A stretch of DNA of 64,000 bases from the NCBI GenBank assembly GCA_001660395.1, contig LXWE01000008.1:1-64000 (forward strand). The letters run 5' to 3'. The stretch's first letter is position 1. Each line of letters starts with the position of its first letter. The notes below the pieces were generated by a model that was not told the DNA's origin, made no database searches, and worked only from the letters and a program-made list of their open reading frames with translations. This stretch comes from Alteromonadaceae bacterium XY-R5 (GTDB lineage Bacteria; Pseudomonadota; Gammaproteobacteria; Enterobacterales; Alteromonadaceae). This document shows positions 26,443-34,553 of this stretch, one piece after another. Both the position numbers and the translations under genes were made by a program.

Positions 26443-28167
26443 TTACTTGAGCAAATCCAGCGCATCGACGCTGATGCTCGGTGACAGATAGCCCAGGGTT
26501 TTGGTGCCACTGATCACAGTCACTGTCAGCTCGTTGTATTCATCCTCGTTTGTTTTCCAGGCACTGGCGGGAATATCAAAGCTGTAGGTGGTGTTGTTGC
26601 AGCGGTAACTGCCTGTGGTCAGGTTACGGGTTCTGGGCTGGGCAGAAGCCGCCGGGAAGCCAGAATTCCAGTCATTCAGAGTAACCATAGGACGGCCGCC
26701 GGCAAAGGCACAGGTAATGCCGATACGTAGCTGATGATCCTCGGTCAGTTCGCTGGCCTTGAGCTTAAAGTAAACCTTGTGATCATTATTGATGTCCTTC
26801 CACATATAGGCCGGGAAGCTGCTGTCAGCACTTTCACCCACCACATAATCCGGCGAATCCCAGTTATCTAGACGTACATCGGATGGATGCATTACCGTCA
26901 GCTTGTCACCATTCAGAAATTCCTGAGGTGCGCCATCCCACTTACCAATGCGCCAGATGGCCTTATCTGCACCGGGATCACCTTCAATGGTGTAAGGCCG
27001 GATAAAGGTGGTTTTACCCGCTTCAATGGTGACTTCGCGGCTATCAATCGCCAGCTCATTTTTGTAGGTAGTCATGGTGTAGGTGCCGGGCAGCATGCCT
27101 CGGCGGGTAAAATGGCTGGTATGGGCATTGGCATCGGCCCAGTACTGGGCACTGCTATTGGCAAATCCTACCGTGTAATGGGTGTCATGGTGTTTACCAC
27201 TGGCTGACTTGCTTTGATGCTTTGGATGCGGCTCACGTTTATGGAAACCCAGTCCCACTACATTTCCGCGCTCGCTGCGAGGCACAAAGCCGTTAAGATC
27301 CATATCGGCAAAAAAGCGCGTATCCACCGGACCGGGGGCCTGACCCTCATTGACCACCAGGGTATAGTGGTTGAGGATGCCGGGGCGAAACGCCTCGGTC
27401 TGGGCCTGCCCATAGTTAACTATGTAGGTAATTTCCTGATCTGTGGGGGTGCCCTGATTCAGCAGGCTGCGATAAAAAGGGCCACCTGAGCCGCCTTCAT
27501 GATCATCCCGCACAACCCAAACACCCACAGTGTCGCTGGTAGCACCAATATACTGCCAGTCTTTTAGGCGCATATTCGAGTAATGTTTTGAGCGGGTTTC
27601 TCCGTTAGGCAGAGCGAAAATATCGCTGGCCTCAACGGTGGAGGTTATCCCAATTAAATCAGACGCTTGTGGGCTATAAGGCAGTAAATTCCGATCCAGG
27701 CGCAGAATATAGCGCACCAGATTATGCACATTCGGCTCACTGGTGAAGTAAGTCGCCATGTAGATATTGGGGTAACCACGCCGGGCCAGATAGTAATGCG
27801 TCAGATCACCCGCCTGCACACTGACCTTGATAAAATCATCCCCTATCATTTGGGCATCGACGCTAACGGCAGAAACGCCGCTATAAAGCCAGTCGAAACC
27901 AGAGTTGATTTGTGAACCACGGATCTGGCTTTGATATTCCTGACCGTGAATTTTGAGTGAGGCAATATCGCCAGCCGACTGGGTACTGACGCCGTTATCG
28001 GTGCGGCGGATGCTAAATTCGACCCCCGCGTCGGTATCTATGCTGTAAAACTCGTCGCTACTGGTAAGCGAAAATGTTGCCTGAGCGCTCAGCGGTAAGA
28101 GTGACGTAGTCAGTAACCCTGCGCCGATAAGACGAGCCAAACGCTGGCGATTATTGGAATGGTGCAT
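26443..28167 (-). CDS. secreted rhamnogalacturonan lyase, PL4 family (copy 2)
   Basis: 574 aa, signal peptide ending near SAQA. Same three-domain PL4 layout as copy 1, with most of the lyase domain identical. The Lys of GETRSKHYS and the Gln of YGQAQTE are kept as in copy 1, so both copies carry Gln where the fungal enzyme has catalytic His210. A His-rich insertion (KREPHPKHQSKSASGKHHD region) between the lyase and FnIII-like domains is absent from copy 1. The start is ATG 28167 with AGGGA upstream; a TTG six codons earlier is less likely. The lyase pair implies pectin use. Confidence 0.87.
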   Translation of the reverse strand: MHHSNNRQRLARLIGAGLLTTSLLPLSAQATFSLTSSDEFYSIDTDAGVEFSIRRTDNGVSTQSAGDIASLKIHGQEYQSQIRGSQINSGFDWLYSGVSAVSVDAQMIGDDFIKVSVQAGDLTHYYLARRGYPNIYMATYFTSEPNVHNLVRYILRLDRNLLPYSPQASDLIGITSTVEASDIFALPNGETRSKHYSNMRLKDWQYIGATSDTVGVWVVRDDHEGGSGGPFYRSLLNQGTPTDQEITYIVNYGQAQTEAFRPGILNHYTLVVNEGQAPGPVDTRFFADMDLNGFVPRSERGNVVGLGFHKREPHPKHQSKSASGKHHDTHYTVGFANSSAQYWADANAHTSHFTRRGMLPGTYTMTTYKNELAIDSREVTIEAGKTTFIRPYTIEGDPGADKAIWRIGKWDGAPQEFLNGDKLTVMHPSDVRLDNWDSPDYVVGESADSSFPAYMWKDINNDHKVYFKLKASELTEDHQLRIGITCAFAGGRPMVTLNDWNSGFPAASAQPRTRNLTTGSYRCNNTTYSFDIPASAWKTNEDEYNELTVTVISGTKTLGYLSPSISVDALDLLK

Positions 28168-28283
28168 ATGTTTTTCCCTATACAAACTAAACTACAGGGC
28201 TGATGTGTGACACCGTTTGATAGGGTGTTAAACGACAGTCCCTGTGTGCTTTTGTGTCTGCTTGTGTGCTGACACACATCAGC

Positions 28284-28339
28284 CTAGCAAGGCGTGAAAC
28301 AAGGGAACTGGATAATAACATTTGCTTTACATTTGAATC
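28284..28339 (-). promoter_or_regulatory. shared upstream element of PL4 copy 2
   Basis: CCTAGCA (28283-28289), 34 bp, GCTTTACATTTGAATC (28324-28339): the same pair of blocks and spacing as upstream of copy 1, with CAGTCCCTGTGT at 28236. The region 28168-28474 holds this element plus the divergent promoter of the RAM-domain gene; nothing else is seen. Confidence 0.5.
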
Positions 28340-28474
28340 ATAACCGCTCATGCAGCGACATCTGGTGAGCGAAAAATGGTTAATTTTGTTAACAATGAGT
28401 TTTCAATACAGGCCGTGATATTCTATTTATTTTCCTGATATTCAGGGAATCGTTCAGCATCTACAGGAATCAAA

Positions 28475-28750
28475 ATGGTTACAGCAATCGTGTTACTTAA
28501 AATCAGCAAACGTCATATCAATGAAGTGGCAGAGAAACTGGCAGACATTAAAGGCATTTCCGAAGTCTATTCGGTCTCGGGTAATTTCGATGTGGTGGCC
28601 ATGGTGCGGGTAAAAGACAACGAAGCTTTGTCTGAACTGGTCACTGACAAGCTGGCGCAGATTGAACCCATAGAGAAAACCGAGACCATGCTGGCCTTCC
28701 GGGCTTACTCCAAGCTCGACTTAGAAGCCATGTTTGAGGTGGGCTTATAA
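28475..28750 (+). CDS. stand-alone Lrp/AsnC ligand-binding (RAM) domain protein
   Basis: 91 aa. The whole protein is one AsnC_trans_reg (RAM) domain, a ferredoxin-like fold that binds amino acids and forms oligomers: VTAIVLLKI, ISEVYSVSGNFDVVAMVRV and the ending are typical. There is no DNA-binding helix-turn-helix, so it cannot act as Lrp does; it may sense an amino acid or join full-length Lrp-family proteins. AGGAA precedes ATG 28475. It is convergent with the kinase gene, 3 bp apart. Confidence 0.88.
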   Translation: MVTAIVLLKISKRHINEVAEKLADIKGISEVYSVSGNFDVVAMVRVKDNEALSELVTDKLAQIEPIEKTETMLAFRAYSKLDLEAMFEVGL

Positions 28751-28753
28751 GCG

Positions 28754-30460
28754 CTACAACAGGGCCTGCAGCACAATGATTGCCAGCAGAAAGGCACTGA
28801 TTAACTGCCAGAGTAACACCGGATTGCGCTCCGCCAAGGGGCGCTTCTGTTCGGCTCTCAGCAACGCTGCACTGGGGGTTGCCAGTTCGGTCAGGAATTC
28901 CGAAAAAGCCTGATAACGCCATGCCGGGTTGGGTTGCAGGGCTTTTTTCAGGCACACATCCAGCCAGGGCGGCAAATCCGGGCGTAATTGCTGAAGCGGC
29001 TGATATTGCCATTCGCTGTAGCTGGCGGGGATATAATCTTTGTAGGCAAATGTTGTAAACGGCAGTTTTCCTGTCAGCATTTCATAAGTGAGTACAGCGG
29101 CAGAAAATAAATCGGCGCGAAAATCACTTTGCTGCGCCAGCAAGTATTCCGGCGCAATGTAATTCACCGAACCCTGCGGCACACTTTCTTCAATCTGGTC
29201 ACCGGTTTCGCGCTGGGCGGCAACCAGCACGGTACCAAAATCGATGAGTTTGACTTCACCATGGGGGGTGATCATGACATTTTCAGGCTTAACGTCTCTG
29301 TGCACCATCTGATTGCGTTGCAGGGTGCGCAGGGCGCTAATCAACTGAGTCAGGATTTGACGCACCTGGTCCAGACTCGGGTGGGGATTTTCGGTGATCC
29401 ACTGACGCAGGGTAATGCCGTCTATGTATTCACACACATGGTACATAAACTTGGCGTCGGCTGGTCTTGGCAGGATCTGCATAATGTGCGGACTATTCAG
29501 GGTTTGCCCAATCCATTCTTCTCGTAAAAAGCCGCTTAGGTAGACAGGATCATCGGCGAAGTAGGCCGAAGGCGTTTTTAGCCCATAGACCTTGCCGCTG
29601 GCTTCGTCGACCACCTTATACAGGCTGCTGCGGGTGCCGTTAAACAGCATGCTGATGACCCGTTTTCCTTCCAGCTTCATGCCCGGCTCTAGTATCGGTG
29701 GCATCGCCAGTCGCACCAGTTGCTGGTAACGCTCGTGCAAATCCGCCATCGGCAACTCATCGACTCTGACCAGCAAACAGCTTTGGTTATCGTCGCTGCC
29801 GTTGGCCTGGGCGCGAGTCACTATCTGCTTGGCGCAGGCTTCGAGATCATCACTTTGTTCAAGCAAGCTGCGCAGCTCTTTGGTGGGGATAAATTCGTGT
29901 ACGCCATCTGTGGTCAGCACAAACAGATCCCCTGGCAGCAACGCCTGGAGCTGAAAGTCTACTTCGAGGCGGCTATCTATGCCAATGGCCCGGGTGAGCA
30001 TACTTCCCTGGCCCCGGCGCAGGCTGTGATCCTGAGTCAGCTGCTCAAATTGCTGTTGCTGCAAACGGTAAATACGCGAATCACCACAGTGAAACAGAAA
30101 GGCGCTGGTGGATTTACAGATAATGCCACTGAAGGTGGTGATCATTTGGCTGTGTCCGCCGTGACTATAATCGACCTGACCGTGGCACCAGCGATTCAGG
30201 CTTTCCAGAATACGGCTGGCGCTGTGTTTGACTGTCCAGCTGGCAGGGGTTTGCTGATAATCGAGGATAAAATTGGTCACGCAGGTATTCGCTGCTTCTT
30301 TGGCTTTACTGCAGGCTGAAACGCCATCGGCGATGGCAGCGACCACGCCTTTATTGTGCAATTGCTGGCCTTCGCCATGCCAGGCGGCAAACGCATCCTG
30401 ATTCTCGAACTTGGGGCCTTTATGGCTAAATCCGCCAAAGGAAATACGCAGCTGTGACAA
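28754..30460 (-). CDS. PP2C phosphatase / Ser-Thr kinase fusion protein
   Basis: 568 aa. Residues 1-235 form a PP2C phosphatase with metal ligands Asp22, Asp45, Asp185 and Asp224. Residues about 265-525 form a Hanks-type kinase with Lys295, HRD (387-389), KPEN and DFG (407-409). A single C-terminal helix (about 548-567) anchors it in the membrane. One protein can thus add and remove phosphate. The gene lies 71 bp downstream of narK on the same strand; a similar pairing with a nitrate transporter is known in Pseudomonas, suggesting a role in controlling nitrate uptake or assimilation. No nitrate or nitrite reductase gene is in the window. Confidence 0.92.
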   Translation of the reverse strand: MSQLRISFGGFSHKGPKFENQDAFAAWHGEGQQLHNKGVVAAIADGVSACSKAKEAANTCVTNFILDYQQTPASWTVKHSASRILESLNRWCHGQVDYSHGGHSQMITTFSGIICKSTSAFLFHCGDSRIYRLQQQQFEQLTQDHSLRRGQGSMLTRAIGIDSRLEVDFQLQALLPGDLFVLTTDGVHEFIPTKELRSLLEQSDDLEACAKQIVTRAQANGSDDNQSCLLVRVDELPMADLHERYQQLVRLAMPPILEPGMKLEGKRVISMLFNGTRSSLYKVVDEASGKVYGLKTPSAYFADDPVYLSGFLREEWIGQTLNSPHIMQILPRPADAKFMYHVCEYIDGITLRQWITENPHPSLDQVRQILTQLISALRTLQRNQMVHRDVKPENVMITPHGEVKLIDFGTVLVAAQRETGDQIEESVPQGSVNYIAPEYLLAQQSDFRADLFSAAVLTYEMLTGKLPFTTFAYKDYIPASYSEWQYQPLQQLRPDLPPWLDVCLKKALQPNPAWRYQAFSEFLTELATPSAALLRAEQKRPLAERNPVLLWQLISAFLLAIIVLQALL

Positions 30461-30531
30461 GCAAATATCCTTATTTGTTGGGCTGGGTTATGTCGAGCGG
30501 GCATAGCTGACATAACCCCACCTGCTTTGGA

Positions 30532-31998
30532 TTAACTGACCTGGATCAGTTCCACCGAGCCATCTTCTTTGACTTCCGTAATGGCGCCGCTGGGCTCACG
30601 CATAAACAGCAGTGCGACAAATCCGAGTACCGCTGTACCACTGATCACCATAAAGAAAGTTGACGTATCTACCATAGAATAGATGGTTAAATAGGTCACG
30701 GCACCCACGTTGCCATATGCCCCTGTCATGCCTGCGATTTGGCCGGTTAAGCGACGTTTGATTAATGGCACCACGGCAAATACCGCGCCTTCACCAGATT
30801 GTACGAAGAAGGAACAGGCCATCACCGCCAGTACCGCCAGCCAGATGGGCCAGGAGGCGTTGATCTGGCTCATCAGGAAATAACCCAATGCCAGACCTGC
30901 GGTCAGAATGAGCAGGGTTTTACGACGGCCGAAACGGTCGGAAATCAGGCCGCCACCCGGGCGTGACATCAGGTTCATAAAGGCGTACATGCCGGCGAGT
31001 AAACCTGCCGTAGCCATGCTCAGTTCAAAGGTTTCGGCAAAAAATGCCGGAAGCATAGACACTACCGCCAGTTCTGAACCAAAGGTGGCGAAATACAGAA
31101 TGTTCAATACCGCCACCTGCTTAAACTGATAGCGGTGAATTTCCGGGACTGGCTGTACAAAGATGTCTTTATTCACCTTAAAGGTGGCGTAAGCATCGAA
31201 CAGGTATAACGCCGCCAGCCCCAGGTAAATGGCAAGCACTACGGATTCCGACAGCAAAGCGACACCGCTTGGTGACAGCTTCCAGTTGAGTAATGCCAGC
31301 GCCAGATACATAGGTGTTTTCATCAGCAGTAACAGGAAAAAATCGCCTTTGCTGGTGACTTCCATGCCGCCTAAATTTTTCGGGCGGAAATAGGTAGAAC
31401 CTTTAGGTGTGTCACTAACGTTGAAGTAGTAAATCACGCTGAAGATTAAGCAGAGTACACCGGTCAGGCCGATGGCGTAACGCCAGCCATCGTCACCACC
31501 AAATACCAGCGCCAGGGTAGGCAGCGTAAAGGCGGCAGCGGCAGAACCAAAGTTACCCCAGCCGCCGTAAATGCCCTCAGCGGTTCCCAGCTCTTTCGGC
31601 GGGAACCATTCACTGACCATACGGATGCCGATCACAAAGCCAGCACCGATAAAGCCCAGGGCAAAACGGGCAATCACCATTTGGATAAAGTCGGTGGCAA
31701 GGGCAAAGGCAAAACAAGGCAGCGCACATACTGCCAGCAAGGTGGTATAGACCAGGCGCGGGCCATATTTATCTGTTAGTGCACCTATCACTACCCGGGC
31801 CGGAATCGTCAAAGCAACGTTTAAGATCAGCAGGGTTTTCCATTCTTCAATGCTTAAGCCCATATCGCCGACTATGGCTTGCTTCAGTGGTGCCATGTTA
31901 AACCACACTACAAAGGTGATGAAAAATACCATCCACGACAGATGTAAGATCTTCATCTTGCCGTTAAATGACATCAGGTTAAATTTCTCTGCGCTCAT
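30532..31998 (-). CDS. narK: nitrate/nitrite MFS transporter, NarK/NasA type
   Basis: 488 aa, about 12 membrane helices. The two nitrate signature regions are present: GFVIGIRMVSEWFPPKELGTAEGIYGGWGNFGSA in the N-half and a Gly-rich GMTGAYGNVGAVTYL in the C-half, and Arg residues of the substrate pocket lie in the expected helices. It imports nitrate or exchanges it for nitrite. Transcription starts far upstream from a sigma-54-type promoter with an NtrC-type site, and the leader contains an intrinsic terminator, which fits an assimilatory (NasA-like) role better than a respiratory one. The PP2C-kinase gene is next in the operon. Confidence 0.92.
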   Translation of the reverse strand: MSAEKFNLMSFNGKMKILHLSWMVFFITFVVWFNMAPLKQAIVGDMGLSIEEWKTLLILNVALTIPARVVIGALTDKYGPRLVYTTLLAVCALPCFAFALATDFIQMVIARFALGFIGAGFVIGIRMVSEWFPPKELGTAEGIYGGWGNFGSAAAAFTLPTLALVFGGDDGWRYAIGLTGVLCLIFSVIYYFNVSDTPKGSTYFRPKNLGGMEVTSKGDFFLLLLMKTPMYLALALLNWKLSPSGVALLSESVVLAIYLGLAALYLFDAYATFKVNKDIFVQPVPEIHRYQFKQVAVLNILYFATFGSELAVVSMLPAFFAETFELSMATAGLLAGMYAFMNLMSRPGGGLISDRFGRRKTLLILTAGLALGYFLMSQINASWPIWLAVLAVMACSFFVQSGEGAVFAVVPLIKRRLTGQIAGMTGAYGNVGAVTYLTIYSMVDTSTFFMVISGTAVLGFVALLFMREPSGAITEVKEDGSVELIQVS

Positions 31999-32022
31999 CG
32001 CTCTGCTGCCTTTTGTTCAGCC

Positions 32023-32058
32023 AAAAAAAAACCCATGTCGATGAAACATCAACATGGG
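32023..32058 (-). terminator. intrinsic terminator inside the narK leader (attenuator)
   Basis: On the minus strand CCCATGT...ACATGGG forms a 12-bp stem with one G-T pair and a 3-nt loop, followed by nine T (32031-32023). It lies only 24 bp before the narK start codon and downstream of the likely promoter, so transcription must read through it for narK to be made. Confidence 0.8.
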
Positions 32059-32075
32059 CGACTTTGCCTTTAAGT

Positions 32076-32100
32076 TGCCGCTATAGCATCTACAGCGGCA
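32076..32100 (-). promoter_or_regulatory. upstream hairpin in the narK leader
   Basis: TGCCGCT...AGCGGCA, up to 11 paired bases around a 3- to 7-nt loop. Another stem (32124-32143, CTTTCACT/AGTGAAGG on the minus strand) lies closer to the predicted transcript start. With the terminator these form a three-hairpin leader of about 150 nt. Confidence 0.5.
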
Positions 32101-32157
32101 TCTTTAGTTTTGGTTTTTAGGTGCCTTCACTAACCAGTGAAAGTTGGAATACCAATA

Positions 32158-32173
32158 AGCAGATTCAGTGCCA
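32158..32173 (-). promoter_or_regulatory. sigma-54 promoter of narK
   Basis: TGGCACTGAATCTGCT on the minus strand fits the -24/-12 consensus TGGCAC-N5-TTGCW at all but one defined position, with correct GG-to-GC spacing. Predicted start of transcription is near 32147. Confidence 0.75.
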
Positions 32174-32247
32174 CTAGTAAAAGTTATTACTATTCAGTTG
32201 CTTAGTGTTTTTTACTGGGCATTTTTGGACTGTGGTGGTTAATGGAG

Positions 32248-32272
32248 GTGCATTCATGCACAAATGGGGTGC
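32248..32272 (-). promoter_or_regulatory. NtrC-type enhancer site(s) for narK
   Basis: GCAC-N7-GTGC at 32258-32272 fits the NtrC consensus exactly; a perfect palindrome GTGCATTCATGCAC (32248-32261) overlaps it. The pair is centred about 105-115 bp upstream of the predicted sigma-54 transcript start, the usual enhancer distance. Confidence 0.6.
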
Positions 32273-32285
32273 GACAATTTGTCGC
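32271..32285 (+). promoter_or_regulatory. RegA/PrrA/RegR-type box upstream of the copper receptor
   Basis: GCGACAATTTGTCGC is a perfect palindrome and matches GCGNC-N5-GNCGC, the box described for RegA/PrrA/RegR regulators. It abuts the -35 of the predicted receptor promoter (centre about -44). A RegA-like regulator is encoded two genes downstream. Confidence 0.6.
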
Positions 32286-32286
32286 G

Positions 32287-32315
32287 TTTTCCGCGCTTAA
32301 CCGACTCACTATACT
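32287..32315 (+). promoter_or_regulatory. promoter of the copper receptor operon
   Basis: TTTTCC (32287-32292), 17 bp, TATACT (32310-32315). The good -10 and weak -35 fit an activator-dependent promoter with the box at 32271-32285. Confidence 0.5.
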
Positions 32316-32354
32316 CGCGCCATATTTTCAAAGGGTTAGCAAAAGGTGTGGTCA

Positions 32355-34502
32355 GTGTTGGTGAATAAAAGTGTGCGTCGGTTTTCAGCTCGGTTCGGGT
32401 TGTATTCTTCTTTAGCGTTAGCTGTGGCGATGGCGCTGTTACAAACAGTGCAGGCTGAAGAGACGCTGGAGCGGGTCGAGATACACGGCCAGCATTTGTA
32501 CACAGCGCAGCAACTTGGGGCAACCGATGCGTTACTGATGGCCCAGGGTGTTGATTTCTCGGCTGCTGGTGGGGTATCGGCACTACCTGTACTGAATGGC
32601 ATGATGGGCGATCGCATCAAGGTGCTGGTGGATGGCGCCGATATCACGGCTGCCTGCGCAAACCAGATGAACCCGCCTTTGTCTTATGTATCTGCAAATC
32701 AGGTACAGGCTCTCAATGTTGTTGCCGGAGTCACCCCTGTCAGTGCCGGAGGGGATAATATCGCCGGTGTGATCAGCGTCAGTAGTATGTTACCCGTGTT
32801 TGCCCAAACCTCTGGGATGCATGTGCATTCTGGCAATCTTTCCAGCGAATACCGGAGCGTCAATCAGGCCAAACTGGTAGGGGCGAATATCACTCTGGCC
32901 AGTGATAGCCTTAGTCTTGCCTATCAGGGCGCCTGGGAACAGGCAGATAGCTATGATGATGGTAACGGCACCACTGTTGCCGACACTTTGTACAAGGCCC
33001 AGAATCACGCGTTAAGTGCGGCTTTGCGTCACCAAAGTCAAACCTGGGCCATTAAACTTTCTCATCAGCGCATTCCTTATCAGGGCTTTGCAAATCAGTA
33101 CATGGACATGACAGACAACCAAAGTACCGGAGTGAACCTACAGTTTCAGCAACAGCTGGCAGATGGGGGTGAGGTGAGTGCCAGAGTCAACTGGCATGGC
33201 GTCACTCACGAAATGGGGTTCTTCAGTGCTGAAAAAACCGGCATGATGCCGATGAACACTGACGCCGATGACTATGGCTATCAACTGACCTGGCAACAGC
33301 CTGTCGTTGCTGGCGGCCAGCTCACCCTGGGGCAGGAGTATTTTGGCTATCAGGTTGAGGACTGGTGGCCGGCAGTTGAGGGCTCGTCGATGATGGGGCC
33401 GAACGATTACCATAATATTCATGATGGTAAACGTGAGCGAATGACGGCGTTTGCTGAATGGCAACACAGGCTGTCATCTCAACTGGATTATTCGGTAGGA
33501 GTCCGGGTCGAGCGCGTACGCACCAACGCTGGTGAGGTTCAGGCCTATAGTGACAGCACTATGAGCATGGGCACCATGTCATCGATGATGTCCAGTTCGA
33601 ACCTGAATGCCGATGCTGCAAAGGCGTTTAATGCTGCTGACCGGGAACGTAACGATACGTTGTTAGATGCCAGTCTGTTAGTGCGCTATCAGTTGAGTCC
33701 TCAGCAAAGCCTGGAACTGGGCCTGGCGCGTAAAAACCGCGCGCCCAATTTATATGAGCGTTACAGCTGGGGGCAAAGCACCATGGCTACCACCATGATA
33801 GGCTGGTTTGGTGATGGCAATGGTTACGTGGGGGATATGGATCTTGCCCCTGAAACGGCTCATACCCTGAGTGCTACCTATGCTCTTAGAGCGCTTGATA
33901 GTCGCTGGCGGGTGAGCGCGAATGCCTGGTATACCCAGGTGACGGATTACATCGATGCAGACGTGTTAAGCAGCTTTAACAGCGGCAGCACAGAGGATTC
34001 GGCCCGCAATATCCTGCAGTTCACCAATCTGGATGCTACCTTGTACGGCTGGACCCTGAAGGCCGATGTGCAATTACTTGATTCGGCTGCCAGCGGCCAG
34101 TGGCAAGTCGCCGCCAGTGTCAGACAAACCCGCGGCCAGCGCGATGATAGTCATGAAAATCTTTATCAGATCATGCCATTAAATGCGAATGTTAGTCTGC
34201 AGCAGCACTGGGGAAACTGGCAAAATAGCCTGAGTTGGCAGTGGGTGGATGCGAAAGAGCGGGTCGATGCGCGCCGCCTCGAAAACACCACATCGAGTTA
34301 CAGTCTGCTTAATCTGAGCAGCCGTTATCAGTGGGAGCAGCTATCGGTTGGGGTGCAAATGACCAATTTACTCGATACGTATTACCAGGCTCCGCTGGCT
34401 GGGGTGAACATTGCACAGTTCAAAGCAGATACCAGCCTCGGCTTTGAGCAAATCGCTGGTCAGGGACGTTCTCTTAATCTGAGTCTGGGTTACGCTTTCT
34501 AA
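32355..34502 (+). CDS. oprC: TonB-dependent copper receptor, OprC/NosA-like
   Basis: About 715 aa with signal peptide (cut after VQA), plug and 22-strand barrel ending in Phe. Pseudomonas OprC binds copper through a CxxxM and a HxM motif; both are here as CANQM (Cys101, Met105) and HEM (His285, Met287), 184 residues apart against 180 in OprC. The protein is unusually rich in Met and His, with runs such as MSMGTMSSMM in an extracellular loop. It should import copper across the outer membrane. The start is taken as GTG 32355, eight bases after AAGG; GTG 32346 and GTG 32361 are alternatives. It leads an operon with a RegB/RegA-type pair. Confidence 0.88.
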   Translation: MLVNKSVRRFSARFGLYSSLALAVAMALLQTVQAEETLERVEIHGQHLYTAQQLGATDALLMAQGVDFSAAGGVSALPVLNGMMGDRIKVLVDGADITAACANQMNPPLSYVSANQVQALNVVAGVTPVSAGGDNIAGVISVSSMLPVFAQTSGMHVHSGNLSSEYRSVNQAKLVGANITLASDSLSLAYQGAWEQADSYDDGNGTTVADTLYKAQNHALSAALRHQSQTWAIKLSHQRIPYQGFANQYMDMTDNQSTGVNLQFQQQLADGGEVSARVNWHGVTHEMGFFSAEKTGMMPMNTDADDYGYQLTWQQPVVAGGQLTLGQEYFGYQVEDWWPAVEGSSMMGPNDYHNIHDGKRERMTAFAEWQHRLSSQLDYSVGVRVERVRTNAGEVQAYSDSTMSMGTMSSMMSSSNLNADAAKAFNAADRERNDTLLDASLLVRYQLSPQQSLELGLARKNRAPNLYERYSWGQSTMATTMIGWFGDGNGYVGDMDLAPETAHTLSATYALRALDSRWRVSANAWYTQVTDYIDADVLSSFNSGSTEDSARNILQFTNLDATLYGWTLKADVQLLDSAASGQWQVAASVRQTRGQRDDSHENLYQIMPLNANVSLQQHWGNWQNSLSWQWVDAKERVDARRLENTTSSYSLLNLSSRYQWEQLSVGVQMTNLLDTYYQAPLAGVNIAQFKADTSLGFEQIAGQGRSLNLSLGYAF

Positions 34503-34553
34503 GGTTATGATAATTCAGTATCCTCGGGGCTGTTCTGGTTTGGAATTGCCCTG

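Noticed and set aside
29720-30319. 199-aa open frame antisense to the PP2C domain
   Set aside because: The PP2C metal-binding motifs on the minus strand are intact, and the plus-strand frame has no recognisable domain.
32076-32145. ANTAR-type two-hairpin motif in the narK leader
   Set aside because: The hairpins exist, but their loops do not show the A1/G4 hexanucleotide pattern, so only a generic attenuator is claimed.
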